From assembly GCA_963070105.1 (NCBI GenBank), contig OY718803.1:10630327-10694326 (forward strand): a stretch of 64,000 nt of DNA, given 5' to 3'. The notes beneath the pieces are model-generated. The model saw only the letters and a program-made list of their open reading frames with translations. It made no database searches and was not told where the DNA came from. Positions 10,730-25,454 of this stretch are shown piece by piece. Origin of the DNA: Litomosoides sigmodontis. Lineage: Eukaryota; Nematoda; Chromadorea; Rhabditida; Onchocercidae. A program made the translations under genes and the position numbers. How positions within the stretch are numbered: position 1 is the stretch's first letter; every line of letters starts with the position of its first letter.

Positions 10730-13700
10730 GTTGAGTTTGCGACGAAGGCAACAGGGAAGAGAACGATCGCTCGAAGATCGCAATTTTTTTGAATAGATAA
10801 TTCGAGATGGTGGAGTAGTTGTTAAAAAGAGGAGTTTAAGAGTTTAAGTACTTCTATGAAGGAATCTAAATGCCTCGAAGGTATGAAAAACCCACACCAT
10901 GTAGTGAAAAAAAAAAACGAGAAAGTTCTCCTTGATGACACTGTGTAACTTGTTTATCAGTAATTACAATATATTTCTGGTCAGTGAAGATTTGTAAAAA
11001 TTTTGTACAAAAAAAAAATAGCAAAAAAAAAGAAAGAGAAACGAGGGAGTGATACGTTTGATGCAATACTTTACCCGACAAAGACGAGCTATTTTAGCCG
11101 GTGAATCGCAAATTTAACAAAATTTTAGTAAAATTTTTAACCGTTTAGATCTATGAAAGTAAGTTAATTAATAGAAAGCGAAAATTAACAAGCAATGTAT
11201 CATTGAAATAAATGATGCGTGCGAGATGAAATAGGCAATCCTTGCTTTTTTCCTCTCTCTCTCTCTCACTCTTCTTTCATTCATTTCCCTCATTTTAATT
11301 TCGATTTAATTATTTTAACAAACATTTTGCGTTTATTTTTTTTTACTACGATACCGCTAATCAAACCATTTTGTGCATAAGACAGTAAATAACAAAAATT
11401 GTTAATATTAATAATAGTAATAGTTGTGAAAATAATATTAGCATCTCTCTTTCTTTTTTTTCTTTTTCCGCCTCTTGGAAACGGCAAGGTAATGAAATAA
11501 ATTTGAAGTGAAAATAAATTTGTATTATTAAAATAACGAATTAGCACTTAATGGAATGTTTGCTGTGTGTATGAATAAATCAGTTGTGAATGTCATGAAT
11601 AAACTAGCCGTTGCATTGGTAATTTTAATTTTCTAATTACATTTTATTGAGCGAACATTTCCATCGCTATTATCATTCAAATACAAATCATCTAAATAAA
11701 TTAATATTCGTAATTTTAGGTATATGTCTAACGATTTCCTAATTTATTAATAACATCAAGCATAAGTTTGTACTTTAGCTAATTTAAAATTCAAACTTCC
11801 ACCACACTATGACAGTGTATATTTCACTTGCAAAGCAATCCCTTTCCTTTCACTCTCTGTCGTTAAACGTTTATTAATAACAAAGCTTACGCCATGTCCG
11901 ACTTTGCAGCTTTTTTTTTTTAATTTTTCAATTATTTCAATATTATTTTTTTTGATTATGTCTAAAAAAATAACTGAAATTACGTGTTAAACGTTTGCTG
12001 ATTCACATTAGCTTGCACATATAATTGTCCGAAGTTCCTAATTCAATAGAAGAAAATGATATTCAATTTATTTTAAGATGTTTTACTCGTGCAATTAATT
12101 AACCGTTCATCCTTCCTTTATCCTACTATTTTTTTTTGAAAAATTAATGAGAAATATGGAATGTAGGCGAAATAGTAATTATTTAAAAAATGAAACGGAT
12201 AAATTGATAAATTGATGAGGGAAAGAAAAGCATTTCAGTAATTTACAAAACGATATAATTGAATGAGTTCTTATCATCATTTACGAAAAATTTATTTTGA
12301 TTAACTCGATGTAATTTCCCAAAAGATAATTTTCCCAAAAGTTGGAGCGGTACAATTTATAATTTAAGCACTTTCAACTAACGGTTAAAAGAGCTTTTTT
12401 TTTTTTATTTTTGTCTTCTTATATCACCTAATGCACAGTTTTCTTTAACTTTTTAATTGCAAAAATGCTCTAATTTTTCTTGTACATTTTTTGCTGCAAA
12501 ATATGTCTTTTTTTCCTTTCAAAATTTGCATTTGTTACAATAATTGCAAAAATTTATCATTTGTTGTTTTTTATAAATTAAATTTTAGAGGTATAACTCA
12601 AATTTGTGCTCCTTATCTGGTTACTGTTTATTTACTTATCGATTGATTGATTAATTTGCTTTTTTTGAATTATTTCAAATTAATTGGACGAATTTGGACG
12701 GCAATCTGACAGGACGTAATAGTGTGATGATACATACATACATCGTTATTTCTCATTTTAAACATTTTTTCCATCAACTGTTCACTCCATCGTGTAATTT
12801 TTAATCCAGCAGTGACTGAAATGAAAAATCAGTCATTTATCAACAGAAAAAGGAAACAGCAAATCTCTTCATCTCTCATTTCATTTAAAAAAAACTACAC
12901 AAAACAAATACGAACAATCATTATTCAAATTTCCGCTATTAGAATAGAAGATGAACAAGAAAGGGGAAAAAAGCGAAACATAAATTACTTCAAAATTGCG
13001 ACGAAAGTGCTATGTTTAAAAAAGGAAGATAACACTTGAAGGTTTTCGTGAGGCAAAAAAAAGAAAAGGGCAAGTGGAAATGGAAAGAGCAGAGCAGCCG
13101 ACTTCATTTAATTGAATTTTGCATTTCGAATACTATCATAGCTTTTTTTTTAACTCCAAAAATTTGTAATACACCACCATTGCTGTGATAAATTTCGTGC
13201 TAAATTATTAGTCTTAAATAAAACGTAGACATTTATTGCCTAACTTAAAAAGTATTTTTAGAATTTTTTAGTTTTAATAAAACATATGCAGTTGAAATAT
13301 GAAAATTACGCACATTTTACCATTTATGATTTTCTGAACTTTGAAATTATCTTCCACGTTAATTCATCACAACTGCTAGTGCTGCTGATAAATAATACAA
13401 AATATCATTTATATATTTAATAATATAAAATATTTTGTAATGCTTTGTATTATTTATCAACAATCTAAGTTTGTGTATTCAAATTTGTCTATTACTACAT
13501 GGGCTAATGATAATTCAAGTTATAGAGAAGTTAATTTAAGTAGTTTCTCTCGTTTCATAACATCACATCCTATCATCCCAAGTGATGTATTCGAAATATC
13601 CTAAACTTGCATTATCCTGTAACAATTTTGTCATTCAAAGTTTTAATTTTCTTAATTTTGCTATTCAAACTGTAGTAAAAGTTAATAGTTTTTTTCCGCC

Positions 13701-16320
13701 ACGAAAAATTTTAAAATTAAAAAACATGAAGTTTTTCATTTATGAATACTGAGTGCTGAGTAATGGGTCCTACTGCATATCAGTTTCCATCGGGACATCA
13801 ATGGTTTTTTGTATTTTTTTGTGAATAAGAAAAATGATTTTAACTGCTTTTTTTTGTACTCGCACTTTTTGTAAAACAATGTTTTACGAGCAGAACGATT
13901 TCTCGTGAAGATTCTCGCACATTTGCCATTTAATTTCCGCAACAACAAAACAACAACAACAGCAACAACGACAACAATAACGACAATAGCGACAACAGCG
14001 CATATGATGGAATTCTGATGCCGAGAAATATGAGAAAAATGGGTAACAAATTAACTAAAGAATTATTGCCTTTCTCTCTAGTGTTGCATTCTTTCAAAGG
14101 ATTATCCAATTTCAATAACACATTCAGGTTATCAACTAGGAGATAACTACAGGCTATAAATTAAGACATACGTGGCCTAATTAAGCGAGACAAGGTACAC
14201 AGACTATCAATCAAGCAATAATGTAGGATATTGATAGAGTTAAGCAATAAAGAAGTGTACGTGCAAGATATTAAATATTGAATTATTAAAGTTTCTTCAA
14301 AACTTCGTAGAAAGTTGTTGCATTGACAGGTTTGAAGAATGAATAAAGACCAACAGCGGTAAATTCCTAAAAGTAAAAGCTGTAAAATACATTAGATGAA
14401 ATATTTTAAGTAATAAAAGTTGGCTGCTAAAAGGCTGTTAGAAGTAGAGAATAAATAAAAACTGAAAATGACATGAAAACAAAAAGGAAATGATATGTGA
14501 AGTTGAAGAACAACAACAATATCGGTAAGTTATAATATATGCAATCGCTTAGCGAGCCCGCCCCATTATCTTATAAGACTTCAGATCTGAAAATAGTATT
14601 TCAATTTCAAATTAATTCCACTCTAACCCTTATTTTATTTTCTAGCACTTTCATCGTTGCGTTGTTGCAACTTTGTAACGTTGTTGACTGATGGAAAATT
14701 GCACTAATGCAGAAATTTAACCTTTTTATATTGGTAAGGTTTTTCGCAATTTGTCATTGAATTTCACTCACAGCTGCTAAATGTACGCCGAAGTTTGAAG
14801 AAATGTAAAGAACTGCAGCGGAAAATCATCCCATTAACTGACCGTTTCCTTAATTTTATCAGAAACAAGTCTGCACGAATCTGAAATTGGGTGATTAGAA
14901 TTGTTGCGATTGTCTAATTTAATTTCCTACTATTCGCTACTACTAATCAAACAATAACTATATAACTCGTCGTAGAAACTCTTACAATTATTTTGTTTCA
15001 ACTTTTTTTTTTCAATAGTAGTGATGCTTCCGAAATGTGTGTGCATCATGTTTCAACCGTCTGTGAATTGACCGCATGAAATTTGACAAATCTGTAACAC
15101 ACCAAAAATTAGACTTCGCATATTCTCTATTTTACACAACACAGTTAGTAACATAATAGTTAATTATTGTGATTTCAAACTATGTAAAATGCACGCAGCG
15201 ACAGTAAGTTAATTGCAAAAAGTACGTAAACAAAAGCATGCAATAGCTAGAATTATGCAAACGTAAAACAAAAAAAATCAATGTGAGAAAATGTGCTGAA
15301 GAAGTAAATGTCAGTGAACGGACATATTGCTTTAGTGTGAAAGTAAAATTAAAAAGGAAAGGCTTTATAGAATAAATAAAATGAAAAACTCAAAGATGTA
15401 TGAGGAAATAGAGTTAGCAATAAATGGATGAAAATAATTTGCGTACGAAGTAAAACAAAAAAAAGCAATAAGTGAAAAACGTAGAGTAGCATGCAATTGC
15501 ATGGAACATGCAAAAATGAAAGAAATACGCATGTGACACTAAGGTTAAAATCCAATGAGTAATAATTAAATAACAAAATTAGGTTATTAAAAGTCGTTAA
15601 ATTATTCAATAAAATTTTGCAAAGAAATAAATTATGAAGACATGTAGGAAATTAGAATGCAATGCAAGAAAAATGTTAATCAGTTAACCAAATAAAATAT
15701 GCCAATCGCTTCGTGAATGTCAAATTAAATTAGAAGGAAAGCCGGTAAACCTTAACATTGGAATACTTCAAAATAAATTAACAAACTTTAGTGAAACAAA
15801 AGATTAAAAACATTCAATTCAAAACAAAAATATCAGAAAAATACGAAATTAAAGTAATACATTAGTCCAACACCAAAATTGCAACAAATGTTATGCACAC
15901 AGAAGGCGGCCACTATGATAAAGAAAACTAAGCAATTGAATTCAAACCGAAGAATTTCTAATTTTGCGGCATCACTGCGCCCCAATCTTCAATCACGGAT
16001 GATGAATCCAATTGCTTCTGCATTGAAAAATTAGGAAAAAATTACGAAACATCACTTCCTTTTCTTTTTTTTCCTCTTTTTTCCTTCCTTGCGTGTTCTC
16101 AAATTTTATTTTGTACTTTTTCGTTTTTTAATTTTCTACCTCATTTTTTCATTTTTTTGCCTTCTATTACTTCTTTAACTTTTTATTTTTCCATTTTTCG
16201 TCTTTTAAATTTCACTTCATTTTTTCCTTTTCTATATAGTTTGCTTTTCCTTTTCCAACTTTTTCATTTCACTTCTTTGGTCTTCTTTTATTTACGTTTT
16301 ATTTTTCCACTTTTTTTCTT
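10730..16320. other. Gene-poor AT-rich interval
   Basis: About 5.6 kb of AT-rich DNA with homopolymer A/T runs, a CT run near 11253-11275 and an imperfect CAA tract near 13940-14000. I found no ORF with recognisable protein motifs on either strand. It may contain the upstream region of the proline-rich gene (minus strand, start 10729) and distal UTR or introns of genes to the right. Confidence 0.5.
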
Positions 16321-17212
16321 CTTTTTTTATTTTTTTCTTTTTTATTTTTTTCTTTTTTATTTTTTTCTTTTTTATTTTTTTCTTTTTTATTTTTTTCTTT
16401 TTCATTTTTTTCTTTTTTATTTTTTTCTTTTTTATTTTTTTCTTTTTTATTTTTTTCTTTTTTATTTTTTTCTTTTTTATTTTTTTCTTTTTTATTTTTT
16501 TCTTTTTTATTTTTTTCTTTTTTATTTTTTTCTTTTTTATTTCTTTCTTTTTTATTTTTTTCTTTTTTATTTTTTTCTTTTTTATTTTTTTCTTTTTTAT
16601 TTTTTTCTTTTTTATTTTTTTCTTTTTTATTTTTTTCTTTTTTATTTTTTTCTTTTTTATTTTTTTCTTTTTTATTTTTTTCTTTTTTATTTTTTTCTTT
16701 TTTATTTTTTTCTTTTTTATTTTTTTCTTTTTTATTTTTTTCTTTTTTATTTTTTTCTTTTTTATTTTTTTCTTTTTTATTTTTTTCTTTTTTATTTTTT
16801 TCTTTTTTATTTTTTTCTTTTTTATTTTTTTCTTTTTTATTTTTTTCTTTTTTATTTTTTTCTTTTTTATTTTTTTCTTTTTTATTTTTTTCTTTTTTAT
16901 TTTTTTCTTTTTTATTTTTTTCTTTTTTATTTTTTTCTTTTTTATTTTTTTCTTTTTTATTTTTTTCTTTTTTATTTTTTTCTTTTTTATTTTTTTCTTT
17001 TTTATTTTTTTCTTTTTTATTTTTTTCTTTTTTATTTTTTTCTTTTTTATTTTTTTCTTTTTTATTTTTTTCTTTTTTATTTTTTTCTTTTTTATTTTTT
17101 TCTTTTTTATTTTTTTCTTTTTTATTTTTTTCTTTTTTATTTTTTTCTTTTTTATTTTTTTCTTTTTTATTTTTTTCTTTTTTATTTTTTTCTTTTTTAT
17201 TTTTTTCTTTTT
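16321..17212. repeat. 15-bp polypyrimidine minisatellite, about 59 copies
   Basis: Head-to-tail copies of TCTTTTTTATTTTTT, almost without variation. I see only a few substitutions, e.g. an A-to-C change near 16403 and a T-to-C change near 16543. One strand is pyrimidine except for a single A per unit. The period of 15 is a multiple of three, so it creates long empty reading frames on both strands (LFYFF repeats on +, KKKIK repeats on -), which I do not regard as genes. Flanking sequence 16060-16320 is a degenerate T/C-rich lead-in. Confidence 0.97.
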
Positions 17213-17349
17213 ATTTTTTTTCATTTTTTTCTTTTTTACTTTTTTTTTATTTTTTTACTTTGTTTTTTTGCTTTTTTTAAAAATTTTTTCACTTTTTTCA
17301 ACTTTTCAAATTTATCTACACAATTTACTAACCGCCTGGCTGACTTCAC

Positions 17350-18430
17350 TGAATAGAAGGCGCAGAACTGGATCAGGCAACAACAGACCTGATCCATGAA
17401 AAACAGCATGCGCTATTGGCCTGAAACAGGAATCACAGTTTAGAACAGCCCATTTAATTCATAAGTGTTTTATGCGCCGAAACTTTGCTCCTTTGTCTCC
17501 AAAATTTACTCTAATGACCGGCAAAAAATTTCTTACCTGGAATGGTGAGGTCCTGCACAACCTCTTCCTTACCCAACCAGGTCCAATCTGCGGTGCTCTG
17601 CCTACCTTCCGCTCATTATGGTGCACGTCTTCGGGCGCCAGTTGAGGGCATACAGTCCTATTGCCGCAGTCTTCTGCGTGGTCGTGAATTGGGGCGGCAG
17701 CAGGAGGTAATGACCACATCGGGCGCAAAATCCTGAAATACATATAATCGATAATTGCACCAGCCTTCCCAGAAAGCAAGCACAGAAACGTTCCTAAAAT
17801 TTAAGTGGAAATTAGAAATCAGCTTCGGCTCAAGAACTTACCATCCTGCTTCACACCCCTCCAGTGTTTCGATGTTACTACCGCACATATTGCATAGTGA
17901 AAAATACAAATTTTGTCAGGAAACATTATATGAAGCAACCGTTTTCCAACAGACAATTTGAAACTTCCGTTGTTTGTTCCTTTGTTTTAGGTGAAAGTAA
18001 AAGTATAGTGAATCCTACCGTAAGACCACGGATATATAGTCCTTTATAAAATTATAAAATTCAAAAATTACCAATGTTAGAAATTCCCTTTTCCCGAACC
18101 ACCGTGTATGGCTTCATCCGAGGCACTCAAACCTCGAAGTTGGTGTGGGACGAAGAGCTTCTGGTGTTTGCAGCCAATTTAGTGTGCGTGGCAGGAATCG
18201 GAAGTCTGATCATCTTTGATCTTCTGAAATGACATTTAAATTTAGCCAAAATCATCACCATCACCCCAATATGACTGTTGAAATTATGACCTCCCTTTGC
18301 GTGGTCTCCCTCCCATTCATTGAAGTGCCAGACTTGGAAAACGACTTGATCGATCGCTTCTTCCAGTTCTGCTGCCACTTGCCTCTACTGGAGCTCGAGG
18401 CTCGAGGCTCGAGGCTCGAGGCTTTCGTCG
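17350..18430 (-). other. GC-richer island with exon-like pieces, unassigned
   Basis: Base composition is clearly less AT-rich than both flanks. On the minus strand several good splice signals occur: acceptor TTTCAG before 17732 with donor GTAAGA after 17536; acceptor TTTCAG before about 17429; donor GTAAGT after about 17843; acceptor TTTCAG before about 18225 with a possible donor near 18145. The 17536-17732 piece reads either as ILRPMWSLPPAAAPIHDH.. (open to the donor) or, in another frame, FCARCGHYLLLPPQFTTTQ.. . On the plus strand a 52-codon frame from ATG 18074 ends in a hydrophobic segment (VFAANLVCVAGIGSLIIFDL). I cannot choose between strands and recognise no family; a UTR, an lncRNA or distal exons of the calponin gene are also possible. 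Confidence 0.3.
18391..18423. repeat. (CTCGAGG)n heptamer, about four copies
   Basis: GCTCGAGGCTCGAGG.. tandem heptamer; each unit contains the palindrome CTCGAG. Confidence 0.85.
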
Positions 18431-20605
<2,175 letters not shown>

Positions 20606-22828
20606 ATACTCTTCTTCTGCACCTATTTTCTCTTCCACTAGAATGGCGATGGAGAGAGTTGTGAGTATTAAACTATGAAGTATTTTTTTCAGCAGAAATA
20701 AAAGCGAACACGATTATTATCACGGAACATTTTACAGCTGCGGAATTTTGTACGTGATGTCCTGTTTGGTGACATTAGGATGCGATTTGCCGGCCTTTTC
20801 CAACTGCAAATTACGCTAAAGTGCTAGAAAAATTATTTTTTTCTAGTATAAATTTATTGGTGAATAAATGTGATTTGTTAGGATTTATAAGTGAAACAGT
20901 TATCTTCTTTGTTAGCTTAATTTTGTCGCACTTTTTTAATTAATTCATTTCTGTTAGTTTCAGTATGTGACCAAAGAAGAGGTTATATTCAGTTTGATAG
21001 ATTGGTGCAATTCAACCAGAGAATGGATTCGATTTGCCATCTTTCTGCAACTGAAAAATTAGCATAAAGTAGTGGCAATAAAATTAGTTAAATTAGTTTT
21101 TGATTTTTATTGGCGATGTGCTTAATTAAGTAATAAATAATTCGCGTGAACACTTAGTGAACACTCATTTGTTCTTTTGTGATTCGATGATAAGTTAAAG
21201 CAAGAATATTTAAAAATAAATTAGTGGTGTCGTAGATATATGACGTGCACGTAGTGCTTACTCTCAAATAGGTGCATAAGTTTGCAAAAATGTACTGTGC
21301 GTGCAAAATGAAGGAATATTTCGCTTCAAAAACTTCAGTGAATTAAAATGTTTGTATAAACTTAAGTGCGCTAAAGTGAAGGATAAAACGTTAAAATATG
21401 CGTGAGTTGATCGTTCAAGTTGATGATGTGCACAGTAATTCAATTGGAGATGAGTGAATTTAAAATTAAAAAAAAAAATTGATATTCGGAAAATGTAATT
21501 GATCAGCGCAAGAAAAGCTATTATTTTCCAAACTGAAACATCTTGAAACTTTAATATTTAAATAAAATTTAGCTAAAAAAATGTGAAAAGAAGTTGAAAG
21601 AAGCAAACGAACTTTCCGGCCAAGTGATAATAGCGTAACGCAAACGGAAAATAGATCACGGCCCTCGAAAAGATCGACTGTTTGGAAAGTTTCTTCCGTC
21701 GGTACACCTTGACCCTTGGCCCACGTGACGAATGCGTTAATGTTCTCCATGCATGCAAAGTTCGAGATTGGCTTTTGAATTTTCTTTATGGAATTTGGCT
21801 CAATGCCATTTGCCAGTCTGAAAATGAAATGCATTATGTGAAATTAACAGTTTTTTTTTCATTCCTTTTAATAATTAACAAAATCATTCATTGGAAAGTA
21901 TATAAAAATGAGTAGTGAAAGGCTTACTTTAAACTATGAACGTCATTAATAATCATAATGATAAACAATAATAGTGCAAAAATAATGTTAATAATACAAC
22001 TAAATTGTCGACATACGAAAAATCACTGTATTTCAACTTCCCTACTTATTTCTACTCATAAAAAAATTCACAATTATTTTTTTAACCAATGGTTTACTAT
22101 GATGAAATGTTACCTTCAACAATTTTTCATAGAACTTATGTTAATTTCTAACTCCCCAGGTATAATCAAGCACTGCTTGATCTAATTATAACTGTAATAT
22201 TTCCTTTATTCTGTGATCACTTAAAAATCCAATAATTAAATTAGTAATTAATTTATGAAATCTATAGTTGTGGAATAATGTAATAATAAATTAAGCAGAG
22301 TGAGGGATTTACTTGCAAAGTAGTGTTCCATCCTTTAGCAATTTTAAGAAATTATCAGGCGTTCCTTGCGTCGAAATATTCTCGCCGCTCATTTTTTTGA
22401 TCCATTCCAATAAAATTTCTGCTTCTTCGGTGTTGAATTTCGATGCTTGCTGTAAAGTCACGTGCAAGAATTGATACCTCAATTAGCCAATTATCAGCCT
22501 TATCACACTCTAACGTTTCTTCGCTAAGAATTTATTTTCATGTTCTTATCACTAGCACACGCAACTGAGAGAAATGTTCAAAAATTGACAACATAACACG
22601 TAGGAATAAATTAGATAAGCGAAATTTGTGAATTAATTGAAATAATTCATCGTACAAGCAACACTTACGATTTCCCTTAAATTAATTACTTCAAGATTTG
22701 ATAATTAATATTGATAAATTATTAAAAGTTTGAACTTAAGGAAAATTTTTACTCATTTTTCCTCACCAAAAACTTACCTTTTGCATGACGGAAAAGCCAA
22801 TACCACCAGCGGTTGCACGATTTGACAT
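20606..22828 (-). CDS. Calponin/transgelin-family protein (CH domain)
   Basis: Actin-binding calponin-homology protein of muscle/cytoskeleton. Minus-strand exons: 22778-22828 ([20 protein letters not shown]), 22313-22449, 21613-21817, then 21017-21050, and either 20732-20803 or 20606-20637. Exons 1-3 give a textbook single CH domain: [55 protein letters not shown] and [25 protein letters not shown]; the N-terminus matches nematode calponin-like proteins. After GRK (phase 0) two related 3' exons follow: [11 protein letters not shown](G) at 21017-21050, which can stop at TGA 21012 or splice to [11 protein letters not shown] at 20606-20637; and [18 protein letters not shown] with its own stop TAA at 20732. 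I did not find the 3' end of the longer form or a calponin-like repeat, so the true gene may extend left. Confidence 0.85.
20732..20803 (-). CDS. Alternative terminal exon of the calponin gene
   Basis: Acceptor TTTGCAG, then [14 protein letters not shown], ending IPQL and TAA; 24 codons in phase with the exon ending GRK at 21613. It is paralogous to the exon at 21017-21050 at both DNA and protein level (L-x-K-x-GKS-x-P). Confidence 0.6.
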   Translation of the reverse strand: MEKAGKSHPNVTKQDITYKIPQL

Positions 22829-25454
22829 TTTTCAGCAATTTGGTGCTGTTGTTGATAATTCGGGGAATTAAAAATGAATGAAATTGGAAGCGAAGTCGTC
22901 GAAAGGTACTCTTTCGCAGAGTTAGAAAATATTTGCTTTCGCTGAGTGCAACTGTTCGGAGGGACGACGATAGGATGAATGGATCGGTGAAATGGTGTAA
23001 AGTGAGATTAGAGGGTTGATGTTGCGGCGGATGCTTTTACAGGGATAGGTAAGGCTGATAAGATATACAGAGATGGGCTCGAGCTCAGCAAATAGGCGCT
23101 TCACTTCACTTCACTTCACTTCACAGCGATTTTTAAACCGATCCACTCCACCCACTCATTTCAAACATTCATCATTTAGTCTCCTCTCCTTCGCTCTCCT
23201 TTCACATCCCGCTCAACGATTTTCCTGAGGAAGTTGGGAGGAATGAGAAAAGAACGAAAGAAAGAAGGCGTAAGAAAAAAACGAAAATATTTAAATGAAA
23301 ATATTGAAGAAAAAGAAGCAAACCGGAAAAATAAAAATACTAGAATTGAGAAATGCGTCAAGCTAAAATTAAGCAAAACTTTTTCAGCTTAATCAATCAT
23401 TCTAAACTTTCACCATCTTGCTCATTTCCTCTCGATTAGTCATATCTTTTAAGCATGACTCATCTAAACTATATTTATCTATTCGCAACTTTTCTTAACT
23501 TCATTTTCTCCATCTGCATGCATTGCAGATTTCATGAGATTTCAAGATGAACGCTGGACCTGTACTGTGAAATAATTCTGTTCAACAATGAAATACTGAA
23601 CGTTGAGAAAAAAGTAATAAAATGGAAGGCAAAGGTTTGAAATTCAGCAACATTGTAACGAAATTTCAATTTTCTATTCTCAGTAATTCGAACAAATTTC
23701 GTTCATTCGCGCTATTTTCCACATCACTTAAAAGGCATGAGGTATCGATGACGAAAATATTCTTATGTTTCCCGTTTAGTATGAAAAAAAAAATGCCGCC
23801 TTTCAACTTCCTATACTTTCCCTAGGAAAGTGAATAACATTTCTTCAAAGATTTAACGATCAAATTTTCAAATTACCGCTTTGCTTCTACTGAAACTTCT
23901 TACTTTTTTTTTGTTACCGTTATTGCCATGCGATTGCTAACTCCAACAAGCGCTTCATGAAATATTTATTTTTAAAATTGTAAACAGTAAATGTGATGAA
24001 CTTGATGTTTGCTTCACCATTTATTGAATTAATCATTAATTAAGACCATCGAATGAAAATGAATTATACTATAACGGATGTGGTCTGTGCTACGATAAAA
24101 TGATTTTCACATCATCCCAGTTCTATTTCAATAATTTGTTTCATTGTAGAATTCATTAAAATTTTTATTTTCCAACTTTATTTTCTTCCATTTATGCAAC
24201 AATATGATGTCATTGAGCAAAATTTCAAAAAATTAAAATGAAAAATGAACATCCAGCCGCAAAAGGACACTTCAATAGCAATTTAAACTATAAAAAAAAA
24301 AAGAATACACAATATGAAATATTAATTATGTGCTAGGGCGCATTAATTATATGCAGTGTGTTGGAATGGGTTTTTTTTCGTTATATAATTAAGCGTACTG
24401 CCACAATTAAATTGCAAATGAGAACTTTTTCGTTGTTTAATTCAATTTGTTGCTCGATTACAGAAAAGAAAAGATTAAAATTTATTTAAACATAAAAGAA
24501 AATTTAGCAAGCCAAATTATGCATTCACTAATTGCTGAAAAATTTTCAGTTTGTTAAAATAATTTACCACTTCCGGGAATATAAGCAAGTTTGTTTCCTC
24601 AGTAATACCGATTTTCTTAGAAACCGATCAGTTTCACGTTCGTTCGAGCAAAAATTATCATTCCAGAAAAAATTCGTTTTCAAATAACTTAATCCACAAG
24701 ATAGGTAATTTGATAATAATGAGTTGCATCAGGTAATTTCTTCAATGAGTATGACACATCACTATTGCTACCGTAATTACCATCGTAATCATTATCATAA
24801 TCATCATGCTTCCCAACATCCACATAATCGTCGTCATCATCATTGCTATCCGTATCTTCCACAATTCCATTATTTACAACATCCGAATTTAACCAATTGC
24901 AAAGATACGTTAAACTGTCTAATATGTCTATAACTACGTCTTATACGTAAAATATTCTTAAAATGAAAAATAAAACCATTTTGGAAAAAAAAAACAAAAT
25001 TTTAGGGGTCGAATATGAAATTATCCTGAAAAGTAATGATGTTCACTTGCCTGCTAAATCTTAATTCAACAATAAAATAATAAATAGATTTCGATTAGCT
25101 TTATTAAAATTTTAGATGACTAAGTACCATCTATAAAAACACATCCATAAAGAAATTGAGAAAAAAGCGGCATAAATAACAATATGAATTTCATGCTTTT
25201 TTTTTCTATTTTCTTTTAAAAACTTTGTTCTAGCAAAATTTGCTTTGAAAGTTTGCATTTGTATGTTTTAGAGCAAAAAAAACAATTAATTAATTAATTA
25301 ATTAATTATGAATTTAACATGCATTACCATGGAAGAAGAAATCTTCCTCAATTGCATTTGTGAGCGGAAAAAATGGGCGGAAAACAACATCGCATAAGTC
25401 TATTAGAATTAGCGATATTCGAGCGGCACGTAGGAAACGGCTAACTTCACGTAC
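22829..25454. other. Interval upstream of the calponin gene
   Basis: Likely contains the calponin promoter. A five-copy CTTCA-type repeat lies at 23098-23124 and a (TTAA)n run at 25285-25307. No further exon with recognisable motifs was found; downstream exons of the minus-strand gene at 25455-29894 may be hidden here. Confidence 0.4.
23098..23124. repeat. (ACTTC)n short tandem repeat
   Basis: Five copies of a 5-bp unit just upstream of the calponin start. Confidence 0.85.

Noticed and set aside
16157..17356. 399-codon + frame and 310-codon - frame over the minisatellite
   Set aside because: Both are products of a 15-bp repeat whose period is a multiple of three; low complexity, no start context or homology.
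17536..17732. Calponin-like repeat or TMEM55-type zinc ribbon in the GC island
   Set aside because: Compared frame by frame; only scattered residues agree (e.g. IGLYALNW, CARCG), not enough to assign either.
20643..21062. Plus-strand mini-gene (MAMERV joined to either of two short exons)
   Set aside because: It looked phase-consistent, but the same DNA read on the minus strand gives paralogous exons that continue a recognisable calponin CH domain, which explains the similarity better.
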